A DNA stretch of 33,297 nt from Acidobacteriaceae bacterium (GCA_025449575.1 JANWJB010000065.1:1-33297); one strand, 5' to 3'. Positions 1 through 12,112 are shown, counted from the stretch's first letter. The notes: generated from the sequence alone by a model not told the origin. Numbers and translations are program-made.

Positions 1-62
1 ATGCCGATCCCGATATCCCCATCCTGAAGCAGGCCAAGCAGGAATACGCGAAGCTGCAGTAG
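1..62 (+). CDS. C-terminal end of an upstream gene (partial)
   Basis: A reading frame enters from the left edge in frame 3 and stops at TAG (60-62). It leaves 19 visible residues, ending DPDIPILKQAKQEYAKLQ. This Lys/Gln/Glu-rich helical end resembles what I recall of the C-termini of TPR-bearing acidobacterial Ser/Thr kinases. That would fit the kinase gene just downstream, but 19 residues are too few to assign a family. The ATG at base 1 is not its start, because that frame stops after eight codons. Confidence 0.5.
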   Translation, partial: ADPDIPILKQAKQEYAKLQ

Positions 63-110
63 GCAGCCGCGCGCCCGGCGCAGGGAATCCGCTTCCGCTT
101 TTCTTTCTGT

Positions 111-177
111 CATTCCCGCCAGGGAATCTGCTGCTGTCCCGTCCTTCGGTTAAGCCGCCGGATTCCCGCGAGAATCT
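111..177. repeat. Two imperfect copies of a short palindromic repeat
   Basis: The spacer before the kinase gene holds two related units. At 112-129 the arms ATTCCC and GGGAAT flank GCCA. At 161-176 the arms GATTC and GAATC flank CCCGCGA-like sequence. Both begin ATTCCCGC and end GAATCT, so they are imperfect direct repeats as well as small inverted repeats. Intergenic repeats of the general type GTCATTC...GAATC are common in acidobacterial genomes to my knowledge. Whether these belong to such a family cannot be told from one window. Confidence 0.35.
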
Positions 178-196
178 ACCGAACGAGCGCATGCCG

Positions 197-225
197 TTGA
201 CCGGCCCGCGGATGCAGACTACCAT
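197..225 (+). promoter_or_regulatory. Candidate sigma-70-type promoter of the kinase gene
   Basis: TTGACC (197-202, 5 of 6 to the -35 consensus) is separated by 17 bp from TACCAT (220-225, 4 of 6 to the -10 consensus). Transcription would begin near 232-234, essentially at the GTG start codon, so the mRNA may be leaderless. No clear Shine-Dalgarno sequence precedes the GTG, which agrees with this. Confidence 0.4.
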
Positions 226-233
226 CAGGCCCT

Positions 234-2981
<2,748 letters not shown>

Positions 2982-3236
2982 CGATCGCGCTGCGGATTGC
3001 GGGCTGCCGCCGGAATCCGCTTTGCTCTTCTCCTCTGCATGTTGTGACTCAACGCGCGATGGCCTCCAGCTCCTGACCCGGCGAGATGCGGCGCAGCAGC
3101 ACCACGGTCCACATGCCCAGCGAGCTGGCAGCTAGTGAGAACGGGCTTGCCGAAGCCGGCCAGACGGGCTCCGCCGACGCTCCTTCAGCGCCGAACCGGT
3201 CATGCTCGCCTGTCCCACTTCAATTTTAAGCCGGCT

Positions 3237-4412
3237 TTATTCAGCGATGATGGAATATTGTTCCGGGCTCGCCGTCGAGGGCGCGCGCCTCGGTTCACTG
3301 GCGAGCGCCAGTACCAGCCGCTCCAGCACGAGGCGCTTGTCCGGCGGGGATGAGCGCAGCTCAAGATCCGCCTGTGCGATCAAGCGCAGCGCGCGCCGAA
3401 GCTCGCGAGTGGATTTGTAGCGCCGTGCCTGGCGAATCAATTCTTCGGCGGCAAAGGGAGGCATGCGAAAGCCTTGCCAGAGCGCCTGCCAGATGGCGCG
3501 CGAGTCGCGCACGTTCTTTTCCAGAATGACGATCATCTGGCGAAAGGTGCGCGCCAGCATGTACAGATGGCCGATCGCCGAATCCTCTCCGCCGTCGGAG
3601 GCGTTCAGCAAGCCGTGCAGAAGGGCGAGGGCGAGCGGCTTGTCCTTGGCCGAAATCGCTCCGGTCAGCTCATAGAGCGACCGCTGCTTGGCGGCCAGAA
3701 CCATGGTCTCGACGTCGCCCAGAGTGATGCGCTTGCGCTCCCCTGCATAGAGAAGCAGCTTTCCCAGTTCGCCGGAGAGCAGCATCATGTCCGCGCCCGT
3801 CGCGTCGGCCAGCTCCCGCGCGGCATCGGCTTCGAAGTTCACTCCGCTTTCTGAGGCGGCCCAGACCAGCCAGCGAACCGCATCCTCCTCGGCCACGCGC
3901 GCCAACTCCACCATTCCGCAGTGCTCGCCTAGCGTCTCGCGTATGCGCTCGTAACGATCTTTGTCTTGAAGGTCGATGCGGCGAGGGTCCGCCGGAATGC
4001 GAAGGTGGTCGGCGACAAAGATCAGGACGGCCTGCGGGTTGGGCGAACGGAAGTAGCCGGCAACTGCAGCAAACTCCTCTTTCTTGGCTCCCCTCGTGTA
4101 CAGCGTCTTAACGCCGCGGATGAAGATGGTCTGAAAGGGGGCCATCAGCGAAGGCGTTTGGGCGCGGTCCAGCGCGTCAAAAATGCTGGTCACGGCCAAA
4201 TCGATTTCGCTGAGAGAAAAATCGCGCATCCCCGGATCGACCAGCGCCGCCAGAACGGCGCGACGGCAGCGTTCGTAGAGAAACGTCTCGTCTCCCACCC
4301 ATACATAGCCCGGCTTGAGCGTCGCGCCGGAAGACTTTGCCGCGCTCACCTCGGCCAAAAAACGGTCAGAGGAGGAGAAGCTGCGCAACTTCGGCTGCTC
4401 AGAGGAAGACAT
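3237..4412 (-). CDS. holA: DNA polymerase III subunit delta (clamp loader)
   Basis: The 391-residue product reads as a HolA-type delta subunit, the clamp-loader subunit that opens the beta sliding clamp. An N-terminal AAA-like fold begins near GYVWVGDETFLYERC, the helical middle contains the typical stretch around GADMMLLSGELGKLLLYAG, and the C-terminal helical collar domain includes LARTFRQM and a closing RLVLERLVLAL. Delta lacks a working ATPase site and no Walker A motif is seen, as expected. The ATG lies directly after the lptE stop codon (TAG ATG, no spacer), and GGAG inside the end of lptE can serve as its ribosome site, so translation is probably coupled to lptE. The start is secure. 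Confidence 0.85.
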   Translation of the reverse strand: MSSSEQPKLRSFSSSDRFLAEVSAAKSSGATLKPGYVWVGDETFLYERCRRAVLAALVDPGMRDFSLSEIDLAVTSIFDALDRAQTPSLMAPFQTIFIRGVKTLYTRGAKKEEFAAVAGYFRSPNPQAVLIFVADHLRIPADPRRIDLQDKDRYERIRETLGEHCGMVELARVAEEDAVRWLVWAASESGVNFEADAARELADATGADMMLLSGELGKLLLYAGERKRITLGDVETMVLAAKQRSLYELTGAISAKDKPLALALLHGLLNASDGGEDSAIGHLYMLARTFRQMIVILEKNVRDSRAIWQALWQGFRMPPFAAEELIRQARRYKSTRELRRALRLIAQADLELRSSPPDKRLVLERLVLALASEPRRAPSTASPEQYSIIAE

Positions 4413-4964
4413 CTAGAAGGACTCCAGGATATCGCCCACCAGCGCTTGAGCAAAGTCACGCGAGAGCCGCCGCACCGCCGGCGAATCCTCTTGCACAAAG
4501 CTGGCCAGATCGGAGGTCGTCTCGTACTGCTCGTGGAAGACGTAATTGGTGTGGTTGTAGAGGACCCGGCCGTCGCGATCGGTGACCACCACGCTGGCAT
4601 TGACGGTGATCAGGAAGCTGGATGTAAAACTCGAATTGGCGCCAGCCACCGATCCTGCGGTCTGGGTCTTATAGGTCAGCGGCTGAACGGATTCCGAGAC
4701 GATCACTCCGCGCAGCGTGGCATCGGCTTCGCCGGCACGGCCGCCGGGCACCACCGAGAGGCTGGTGCGATCATTGAACTCGCGAATGACCGCGTTGGTC
4801 ATCGCCACCTCGGTATGGTAGGCCTGCGTTTTGTTCTGGAAGACGGGGATGGCAATGGTGTGCACGGTGGAGGGCAGATTGGCCGCCGACCCCAGCCGAT
4901 GGTAGCCGCACCCGGAGAGGAAGAGCAAGGCGCCGATCGCCGGCAGAACGATGCAAAATCGCAT
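4413..4964 (-). CDS. lptE: LPS-assembly lipoprotein LptE
   Basis: The 183-residue product starts with a short lipoprotein signal ending in the lipobox LSGC (Cys19), followed by GYHRLG, the usual beginning of mature LptE. The following stretches TIAIPVFQNKT and a beta-strand-rich core ending in a helical ALVGDILESF fit the family. LptE plugs and helps fold the LptD translocon that puts lipopolysaccharide into the outer membrane, so it implies a diderm cell. The frame is open 18 codons further upstream, but only the ATG at 4964 gives a normal signal peptide. It is followed without spacer by holA. Adjacent lptE and holA is a recurring arrangement in diderm bacteria. Confidence 0.85.
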   Translation of the reverse strand: MRFCIVLPAIGALLFLSGCGYHRLGSAANLPSTVHTIAIPVFQNKTQAYHTEVAMTNAVIREFNDRTSLSVVPGGRAGEADATLRGVIVSESVQPLTYKTQTAGSVAGANSSFTSSFLITVNASVVVTDRDGRVLYNHTNYVFHEQYETTSDLASFVQEDSPAVRRLSRDFAQALVGDILESF

Positions 4965-4989
4965 AAGAAAAACGCGGGGACAAAGTTGG

Positions 4990-5018
4990 ATTGTACCGCG
5001 TGAGGCGATCTCTCTCAC
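4990..5018 (-). promoter_or_regulatory. Candidate promoter of lptE-holA
   Basis: On the minus strand GTGAGA (5013-5018, 4 of 6 to the -35 consensus) precedes TACAAT (4990-4995, 5 of 6 to the -10 consensus) with a 17-bp spacer. Transcription would start near 4983, giving a leader of roughly 20 nt before the lptE ATG at 4964. Confidence 0.45.
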
Positions 5019-5120
5019 CCGCTGAAACTGCGGGAACGACTATCAAATTTCGAGGATTAAGGAAGCGGACTGAACGAGAGCGGATTCACGATTGCCACGC
5101 CCCACCTCGGTTCGAGAAGT

Positions 5121-5146
5121 GCGGCTTTCATTCATCGAAAAGCCGC
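5121..5146. terminator. Hairpin downstream of ftsH
   Basis: The arms GCGGCTTT (5121-5128) and AAAGCCGC (5139-5146) pair perfectly over 8 bp around a 10-nt loop. It lies about 130 nt past the ftsH stop codon. No T-tract follows on the minus strand, so it may end transcription weakly, protect the 3' end, or only mark the operon boundary. Its GCGGCT arm core recurs in other intergenic hairpins of this window. Confidence 0.35.
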
Positions 5147-5277
5147 GTATGGAGCATTTGCTTTGGGGATACACCTGTTCCGTATCTGCTCTGCTCCAGC
5201 GGCCGGCTTCGATCGGCGCCTCGATTTCATCCGTCGATCTGACGCGCGATCTGGCCAAGCCGCATCGCAGGTTTGGC

Positions 5278-7197
<1,920 letters not shown>

Positions 7198-7567
7198 GAA
7201 AAACCCTCGCTTCCACTCCCTCCGGGAAGTGCCATCACCGGAGGTGAAACCGGGAGTGAATGCCGCTCGCCAAGCAAGCCGCATTCATCCTCGCCCGGGA
7301 ACACTTTCTCACCCTACAAACTATTAGACGTCAAAATCCCTTTTCAGATGCGGGACTTCCCCTTGACCAGGAAGTGGCGTCGAAACCCGGGTTTTCTCAA
7401 AGCCCTCGTAGGTAGAGCTTATTCTACGCCGTGGGAGTGAGGAACCGGCGCCCATCGGTCCGTTATCGTCTCAGAAGTTACCTCCCCGTCTGGTCAGGGC
7501 CATGTCCGGTCGGGAACCGGCTAATTTGCTGCCTGCAAGGGCCTTAGATGCATTTATGGGCTGGCAA
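7198..7567. other. Intergenic region between tilS and ftsH
   Basis: This 370-bp spacer contains no convincing gene or tRNA. A possible minus-strand -10 hexamer TAGAAT lies near 7421-7426 without a good -35. A TTGACG lies near 7332 without a good -10. A 5-bp hairpin, CCGGT/ACCGG, sits at 7506-7520. The length suggests ftsH has its own promoter here, but I cannot place it. Confidence 0.35.
7204..7208 (-). promoter_or_regulatory. Ribosome binding site deciding the ftsH start
   Basis: GAGGG on the minus strand sits six bases before the GTG at 7197. It supports that codon over in-frame starts further upstream, which would add a basic, non-membrane tail in front of the first transmembrane helix. 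Confidence 0.6.
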
Positions 7568-8917
7568 TCACCGTAGAGAGGAGGCGGTGAACAGGACGCT
7601 GCCGCTCTCTGCCTCGACGCCGCGCATCCAGAGGATTTTGCCGTCCGATTCAACCACGGGCCAAAACTGGCGTGCGGAGCCGTTGAGGCCCAGGCGATCG
7701 AGGATTTCCGTGACCTTTTTCACCCCGCGGCGATGCCGCAGGGACACCCGGTCGCCAGGACGCCAATTGCGCAGGACGGCGGGGCGGCTGTCGCCCGCCT
7801 CCTTCAGTTCGGCGCGCAGCCGCAGGCCGAATTCCAGGGCCGAAACCTCACCGGGAATGGAAAAAGCGTATTCGGGGCCGGGCAGCGGAGCCTGCGGGGA
7901 TGCCGGACGGCTAAAACGAATCTCGCGCGGAGTGCGTTCCGCCAGCAGGCCGCCGGGCAAGCCGGCTTTTTTGCCTCGGGGCACAGCCGCGGCGGCGGCA
8001 AGAGCCATCAGCGATTCTGTGTGCTCAAAGCCAAGGCGGACGCCGAGCTGGCGCGCGGCGGCGCGCAACACCCGACGGCGCGTGGCGGCTGGGAGTTGCC
8101 GCAGCCGGTCGAGCTCGATGGCAACCGGCGCTTCCCCGGCCGCGGTAGGGCTGGAGCGGCCTCCTCCGCGAACCGGCTTGCCGGGCAACAGCAGGGAGGG
8201 GAGCAGCCGATCCAACTCCCGCTGCCAGTACCGCTCCTCATCGGCGGAGATGGCCGCCAGGCGCGCGAGCTGGCGCGCAATCTCCGGATTGAATTCCTTC
8301 AGCAGGGGCAGCAGTTGATGGCGTACGCGGTTCCTGGTGTAAGTCAAGTCGCTGTTGCTTGCGTCCTCCCGCCACGGCTGGCCCAGATGCAGCAGCCAGA
8401 CCTCAATTCCGGCACGGCCGGCCTGCAGGAAGGGACGCACGATGGACCCTCCGGTGGCCGGCAGCACGGGGTGGATGCCGCTGAGCCCTTCGGTCCATGC
8501 TCCACGCAGGAGCTTGTACAAAACCGTCTCGGCCTGATCGTCCAGAGTGTGGGCGGTGGCCACGGCATCGGCACATGCGGCGGCAAGCAGCTCCTCAAAG
8601 CAGGCATAGCGAAGGTTGCGCGCCGCCTCTTCCAGAGTCTCGCCTCGGCTCTCCGCCGCCTGAGGAGCGTCGACACGGCGCAGGTGAAAATCCAGCCGAT
8701 GGGCGCCGGCCAGCTCTTCCACGAAGGCTGCGTCCGCATCGGCCTCCTGGCCGCGGATGCCGTGGTGCACGTGGACAACGGAAAGGACGATGCCCAGTAC
8801 CGATTGTTCCGCGAGCAGCCGGCGTAGCAGCGCAACCGAATCGGCTCCGCCAGAGACGGCAACGGCAACCCGTTGGCCGGGGCGGAAGAGATCGGCTTGC
8901 AGACATGGAGCTTGCAT
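7568..8917 (-). CDS. tilS: tRNA(Ile)-lysidine synthase
   Basis: The 449-residue product contains the N-type ATP-pyrophosphatase P-loop SGGADS (22-27), the VHVHHGIRGQEADAD region and the tail VATAHTLDDQAETVLYKLLRG typical of TilS. The C-terminal substrate-binding domains extend the protein to full length (E. coli TilS is about 430). TilS adds lysine to C34 of the CAU-anticodon isoleucine tRNA so that it reads AUA. The open frame reaches much further upstream, but that part overlaps the divergent GNAT gene and lacks family similarity. ATG at 8917 has GAGGGG just ahead. ATGs at 8929 and 8941 remain possible. The gene is divergent from the GNAT gene and upstream of ftsH. Confidence 0.92.
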   Translation of the reverse strand: MQAPCLQADLFRPGQRVAVAVSGGADSVALLRRLLAEQSVLGIVLSVVHVHHGIRGQEADADAAFVEELAGAHRLDFHLRRVDAPQAAESRGETLEEAARNLRYACFEELLAAACADAVATAHTLDDQAETVLYKLLRGAWTEGLSGIHPVLPATGGSIVRPFLQAGRAGIEVWLLHLGQPWREDASNSDLTYTRNRVRHQLLPLLKEFNPEIARQLARLAAISADEERYWQRELDRLLPSLLLPGKPVRGGGRSSPTAAGEAPVAIELDRLRQLPAATRRRVLRAAARQLGVRLGFEHTESLMALAAAAAVPRGKKAGLPGGLLAERTPREIRFSRPASPQAPLPGPEYAFSIPGEVSALEFGLRLRAELKEAGDSRPAVLRNWRPGDRVSLRHRRGVKKVTEILDRLGLNGSARQFWPVVESDGKILWMRGVEAESGSVLFTASSLR

Positions 8918-8921
8918 CCTG

Positions 8922-8927
8922 CCCCTC
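8922..8927 (-). promoter_or_regulatory. Ribosome binding site favouring the tilS start at 8917
   Basis: GAGGGG on the minus strand lies four bases before ATG 8917 and overlaps the alternative ATG at 8929. That favours the inner start, since neither ATG 8929 nor ATG 8941 has a comparable purine tract. Confidence 0.5.
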
Positions 8928-8980
8928 ATGCTAGAACGCATGGAGCCGGAGATGCCGGAAATCCTCGCCCCTATCTGCTC

Positions 8981-8986
8981 TATACT
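8981..8986 (+). promoter_or_regulatory. Candidate -10 element of the GNAT gene
   Basis: TATACT (5 of 6 to the -10 consensus) ends seven bases before the ATG at 8993, which would put the transcription start on or next to the start codon. No good -35 is seen 16-18 bp upstream. Confidence 0.35.
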
Positions 8987-8992
8987 TCGACC

Positions 8993-9463
8993 ATGTACCA
9001 AACCAGAAGAGCCACGCCCGCTGACGCGGGGATCATCACTCAACATAGACGCCGCATGTTCATCGATGCGGGGCGGCAGGAGAACGGAGTGCTGGACGTG
9101 ATGTCCCAACACTTCGAGCCCTGGGTGGAACGGATGCTGGCCGATCACAAGTACATGGGCTGGGTGACGATGGAGGGCGATCAGTCCGTCGCCAGCGCGG
9201 GACTCATGGTTATGGACTGGGCGCCCCACCCTCTCGACCCCCGTCAAGACAAGCGCGGGTACTTGCTCAATGTCTACGTCGAGCCGGAGCACCGCAGAAA
9301 AAAGCTGGCCAGCCACCTCATCGAAATGGCGCTAGCCGAGGCGCGGCGGCGCAAAATCCGGGTTGTCGCCTTGCACTCGACCGAAGCAGGCCACGCTCTC
9401 TATGAAAGCAACGGCTTCCGCGGAACCAATGAAATGTTTTACGTGGAGCCGATGGAAGGCTAG
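8993..9463 (+). CDS. GNAT-family N-acetyltransferase
   Basis: The 156-residue product has GNAT architecture. It starts TRRATPADAGII, has a central beta-hairpin with LLNVYVEPEHRRKKLASHLI (motif A, about 91-110), then an alpha-helix and VALHSTEAGHALYESNGF (motif B, about 125-142). Such enzymes move an acetyl group from acetyl-CoA to an amine; the substrate here is unknown. The usual R/QxxGxG/A acetyl-CoA loop reads RRKKLA (101-106), so the first glycine is replaced by lysine. The frame opens 40 codons earlier inside tilS, but the ATG at 8993 matches the family start and has a -10 element just ahead. Divergent from tilS. Confidence 0.85.
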   Translation: MYQTRRATPADAGIITQHRRRMFIDAGRQENGVLDVMSQHFEPWVERMLADHKYMGWVTMEGDQSVASAGLMVMDWAPHPLDPRQDKRGYLLNVYVEPEHRRKKLASHLIEMALAEARRRKIRVVALHSTEAGHALYESNGFRGTNEMFYVEPMEG

Positions 9464-9484
9464 AGCGGTTTCCGTTCTCGCATC

Positions 9485-9517
9485 CGCGCCTGCACGGCCA
9501 TGGGCGCGAAGATTTTT
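9485..9517 (+). terminator. Possible intrinsic terminator after the GNAT gene
   Basis: The arms CGCGCC (9485-9490) and GGCGCG (9503-9508) pair around a 12-nt loop. They are followed after AAGA by a T5 run (9513-9517). It sits 22 bp past the stop codon and before the ispD promoter candidate. The four-base gap before the T-run weakens it. Confidence 0.45.
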
Positions 9518-9555
9518 CACCGGAGCGCCGCGAGTGGAGCTCGCTCCTGTTGCTG

Positions 9556-9561
9556 TATACT
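9556..9561 (+). promoter_or_regulatory. Candidate -10 element of ispD-ispF
   Basis: TATACT ends ten bases before the ATG at 9571, leaving room for at most a 2-3 nt leader. It is the same hexamer, in the same position, as the one before the GNAT gene. The -35 region is not recognisable. Confidence 0.35.
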
Positions 9562-9570
9562 CCAGTGTTT

Positions 9571-10284
9571 ATGCGCGTTTTTGTTGTGTTACCGGCGGCG
9601 GGGATTGGCACGCGTATGGCTCCAGGCTCCGCTGCGCCCCGGTCGCCGAAGCAGTTCCTCTCCCTGGGGGGCACGCCCATCCTGGTACACAGCCTGCGCG
9701 CCTTCGCCGCGGTTCCGCGGGTCTCCGCGATCTATGTTGCGGTTCGCCGGGCGGAGATGGGCAGGGTGACCGCTCTGATCGCGAAGCACGAACTATCCTC
9801 GCGGGTGCAGGTGGTGGAGGGTGGCGACAGCCGGCAGCAGTCGGTGAGCAATGCGCTCAAAAGCATCCAGGCGGACGAGGATGACATTCTTCTTGTGCAT
9901 GACGCGGTGCGGCCGCTGATTGACCCGGCCACCATCGAACGTACGATCGACGCGGCCAGCAAGCATGGAGCCGCCATCGTGGGCCTACCCGCGGTCGACA
10001 CCATCAAGCAGGTGGCGCGTACCGCCGATGGGGCGATCATAACCGCTACCATTCCGCGGGAGTACGTCGTGCAGGCGCAGACTCCGCAGGGCTTTCGCTG
10101 GCAGGTGCTGAAGCGGGCCTTTGCCGAGGCAGAGGCGGATGGCTTTGTGGGAACCGACGAGGCGAGCCTGGTGGAGCGCTCGGGCGCGGAAGTCGCCGTA
10201 GTGACCGGATCGCCCGAAAACCTGAAGATCACCCAGCCCGCGGACCTGGAGCTGGCGGAATTTTATTTGCGGCACAGAAGCTGA
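9571..10284 (+). CDS. ispD: 2-C-methyl-D-erythritol 4-phosphate cytidylyltransferase
   Basis: The 237-residue product matches IspD, which joins CTP and MEP to make CDP-ME in the MEP isoprenoid pathway. The nucleotide-binding start LPAAGIGTRM has Arg15, and SPKQFLSLGG has Lys26, the two basic residues that hold the triphosphate. Also visible are LVHDAVRPL, QAQTPQGF and GTDEASLVE. The length is normal. A TTG seven codons upstream overlaps the -10 element, so ATG 9571 is chosen. Next comes ispF after 53 bp, the standard pairing; ispE is not in the window. Confidence 0.95.
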   Translation: MRVFVVLPAAGIGTRMAPGSAAPRSPKQFLSLGGTPILVHSLRAFAAVPRVSAIYVAVRRAEMGRVTALIAKHELSSRVQVVEGGDSRQQSVSNALKSIQADEDDILLVHDAVRPLIDPATIERTIDAASKHGAAIVGLPAVDTIKQVARTADGAIITATIPREYVVQAQTPQGFRWQVLKRAFAEAEADGFVGTDEASLVERSGAEVAVVTGSPENLKITQPADLELAEFYLRHRS

Positions 10285-10337
10285 AAGGCCCAGGGCGCAC
10301 AAACAGCTGCGCTTCCCCAGGGAGAGATGACAGAACG

Positions 10338-10964
10338 ATGGGCATGAGAATCGGCTACGGATGGGACTCGCACGAGTTCAAAAAGGGAGTACCCCTCAAG
10401 CTCGGCGGCCTCGCAATTGACCATCCTCAGGGCCTCTTCGGTCACTCCGACGGCGACGTGCTGCTGCACGCGATCACGGACGCGCTTCTGGGAGCGCTTG
10501 CGGTAGGCGATATCGGCAGCTTCTTCCCACCCGGCGACTCGCGCTGGAAGGATGCCGACTCGACCATCTTCGTCAATCTGGCAATGGAAGAGGCGCAGAC
10601 GGCCGGCTATCGCATCGTGAACGTGGATACCACTCTGATTTTGGCCGCACCCAAAATCGGGCCGATCTCGGGCGATCTGCGCGAGCGCGTCGCCGAGCTG
10701 CTGCGGATAGCTCCAGGGGCGGTAGGGATCAAGGCAAAAACACCCGAAGGCCTCAATCAGGACCATCTGGCGGTGGCCCACGCGGTCGTTCTGCTGGAAG
10801 GGATAGAAGAAGAAGACAGCCTGCGGGAGATGGAAGCGGCGATGGACGACCCACAGACAGTCGAGGCAGTGGTCGGCGAGCTGGTCGGCGAGGCCCATAG
10901 CGGCCACAGCTCAAGGCGACGAGTAACTTCCCGGCCGGGCTTCGATACCGAGGACATCACCTAG
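10338..10964 (+). CDS. ispF: 2-C-methyl-D-erythritol 2,4-cyclodiphosphate synthase with C-terminal extension
   Basis: IspF cyclises CDP-ME 2-phosphate to MEcPP with release of CMP. The zinc ligands Asp10 and His12 (GYGWDSH) and His44 (DVLLHAITDALLGA) are present, as are SFFPPGD and KTPEGL in the CMP-binding region. The family core is about 155-160 residues; this protein has 208, because after LLEGIEEE a tail of about 45 residues ends in SSRRRVTSRPGFD. GGGAG lies 18-14 bases before the ATG with GAGATGA between, so the RBS is usable but not ideal; a second ATG two codons later is possible. It is likely co-transcribed with ispD. Its stop lies only 9 bp from that of the convergent Lys/Ala-rich gene. 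Confidence 0.93.
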   Translation: MGMRIGYGWDSHEFKKGVPLKLGGLAIDHPQGLFGHSDGDVLLHAITDALLGALAVGDIGSFFPPGDSRWKDADSTIFVNLAMEEAQTAGYRIVNVDTTLILAAPKIGPISGDLRERVAELLRIAPGAVGIKAKTPEGLNQDHLAVAHAVVLLEGIEEEDSLREMEAAMDDPQTVEAVVGELVGEAHSGHSSRRRVTSRPGFDTEDIT

Positions 10965-10973
10965 CATTGGTTA

Positions 10974-11387
10974 CTATTGGGGTTTGTTGGCGCCCTGCTT
11001 GGCGCCCTTCACCGCGCCCTTGGTGGTGTTCTTCGTTTTGCGCGCAGCCTTCTTTGTCCCCTTTTTCGATGCGTGATAGGCGCTCTTTGCCCCTTTCCTG
11101 GTCCCCTTGGCGGTGTCCTTCGCGCCCGCTTTGGCGTCGCGCCCCGCCTGTTTCAAGTCCTGTTTCGCGCTGCTGCTCTGGTCGGTCTGTGCTGTGGCCA
11201 GCGGACTCCAGCCGGGCGCCAGCATCAGGGCGGCCCCCAGCGCTAGAGCGATTCCGACGGTACTGTGTGCCGCCGAGATTCGCCATGTGCCGGCTTTCTT
11301 CGGGGAAAACCGGCGTTGGACTCTATTTTTCGGGATACACCCACTCTGGAATCGCTCTATCGTCAACCACCGCAATTTTCGTGTCAT
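10974..11387 (-). CDS. Exported Lys/Ala-rich repeat protein
   Basis: The 137-residue product has a basic N-region, a hydrophobic segment VGIALALGAALMLAP (about 44-58) and an Ala-Gln cleavage-like site (ATAQ, about 67). After that comes a mature part made almost only of Lys, Ala, Gly, Thr and Arg in a loose repeat of the type AKxxxKGxKxAxxxxKK. It resembles histone-H1-like tails in composition but appears to be exported, so a role binding acidic polymers such as DNA, teichoic-like or LPS phosphate is conceivable but unproven. I recall similar short secreted Lys/Ala proteins in Acidobacteria. The long N-region before the hydrophobic core and the lack of a clear ribosome site make the start uncertain. 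Confidence 0.65.
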   Translation of the reverse strand: MTRKLRWLTIERFQSGCIPKNRVQRRFSPKKAGTWRISAAHSTVGIALALGAALMLAPGWSPLATAQTDQSSSAKQDLKQAGRDAKAGAKDTAKGTRKGAKSAYHASKKGTKKAARKTKNTTKGAVKGAKQGANKPQ

Positions 11388-11585
11388 CCATGAGGGATGA
11401 CGCCGGCCTCATCGGAGTTGCGCGTGGCCGCTCGAGTTTGCCCTGAATCGAAGCAACTCACTTCAGTTTGTCGAGAAATCGAGTGCTTCAGGATGTCAGC
11501 AGAGCAGCTTTGAGCCTTCTCCCGGACCGACACCCGGCGAGGCCGAAAGCAGTCCGCGGATTTATATGCCTTCGGAGAAAACACT

Positions 11586-12062
11586 CTAGCCCGGCGTTCC
11601 GCTCCGCACGTAGACTCCGCTTTTGCCGCCCGACTTCGACTCGAGGACGACTTCGCGGATCGCGATTGCCTTATCCAGTGCCTTGCACATGTCATAGACA
11701 GTGAGGGCGGCCACGGCAGCGGCCGTCATCGCCTCCATCTCGACCCCGGTCGCGGCTACGGTTGCCACCTCGCTGCGGATTGCGATTCCACCCTGCCCCA
11801 CCGTCGCCGTCACTTCGATGTGGCTCAAAGGAAGCGGATGGCACATGGGAATCAGCTCAGCGGTCCGCTTGGCCGCCTGAATACCGGCGAAGCGCGCGAT
11901 TTCCAATGGATCGCCCTTCGGGTTTTTGGGCAGGGCGGCCAGCACCGCCGGCGATAACACCACAAAAGCGGAGGCCGCCGCGTGACGGCGGGTAGGCGGC
12001 TTGGAGCTGACGTCGACCATCCGCGCCCGGCCCTGGCCGTCGTAATGCGAGAGTTTGCTCAT
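11586..12062 (-). CDS. moaC: Cyclic pyranopterin monophosphate synthase
   Basis: The 158-residue product matches MoaC, which converts 3',8-cyclo-7,8-dihydro-GTP into cyclic pyranopterin monophosphate early in molybdenum cofactor synthesis. Family motifs are [34 protein letters not shown] and [20 protein letters not shown] with CKALDKAI. The length is normal. ATG 12062 opens the family sequence MSKLSHYD, and GAGG lies ten bases upstream. Starts at 12071 and 12077 only add a few residues. It follows moeA by about 50 bp on the same strand, so the two are likely co-transcribed. moaA, moaD and moaE are not in the window. Confidence 0.94.
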   Translation of the reverse strand: MSKLSHYDGQGRARMVDVSSKPPTRRHAAASAFVVLSPAVLAALPKNPKGDPLEIARFAGIQAAKRTAELIPMCHPLPLSHIEVTATVGQGGIAIRSEVATVAATGVEMEAMTAAAVAALTVYDMCKALDKAIAIREVVLESKSGGKSGVYVRSGTPG

Positions 12063-12112
12063 GGTTCTCATCCTCAATGCGTGGGCTTCGCCGCAGCCAC
12101 GGGACAGAATTT

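Larger units (their letters stand above)
4965..5277. other. Intergenic region between ftsH and lptE
   Basis: This 313-bp spacer separates ftsH (reading in) from lptE (reading out), both leftward. It holds the lptE promoter candidate near its left end and one strong hairpin (5121-5146). Short open frames crossing it run antisense into ftsH and show no coding character. I see no RNA gene. Confidence 0.5.

Noticed and set aside
3966-5003. Long plus-strand open frame opposite holA and lptE
   Set aside because: It is antisense to two recognisable genes, has Arg/Gly/His-rich low-complexity translation, and matches no family.
7471-7653. Minus-strand 60-residue frame at the tilS end
   Set aside because: It overlaps the tilS 3' end in another frame and has no coding character or ribosome site.
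8918-9316. Upstream extension of the tilS frame
   Set aside because: It covers the divergent GNAT gene and lacks TilS similarity; the start with GAGGGG at 8917 fits the family.
11388-11585. Possible gene between the Lys/Ala-rich gene and moaC
   Set aside because: Short frames on both strands overlap the neighbours or are of odd composition; nothing supports translation.
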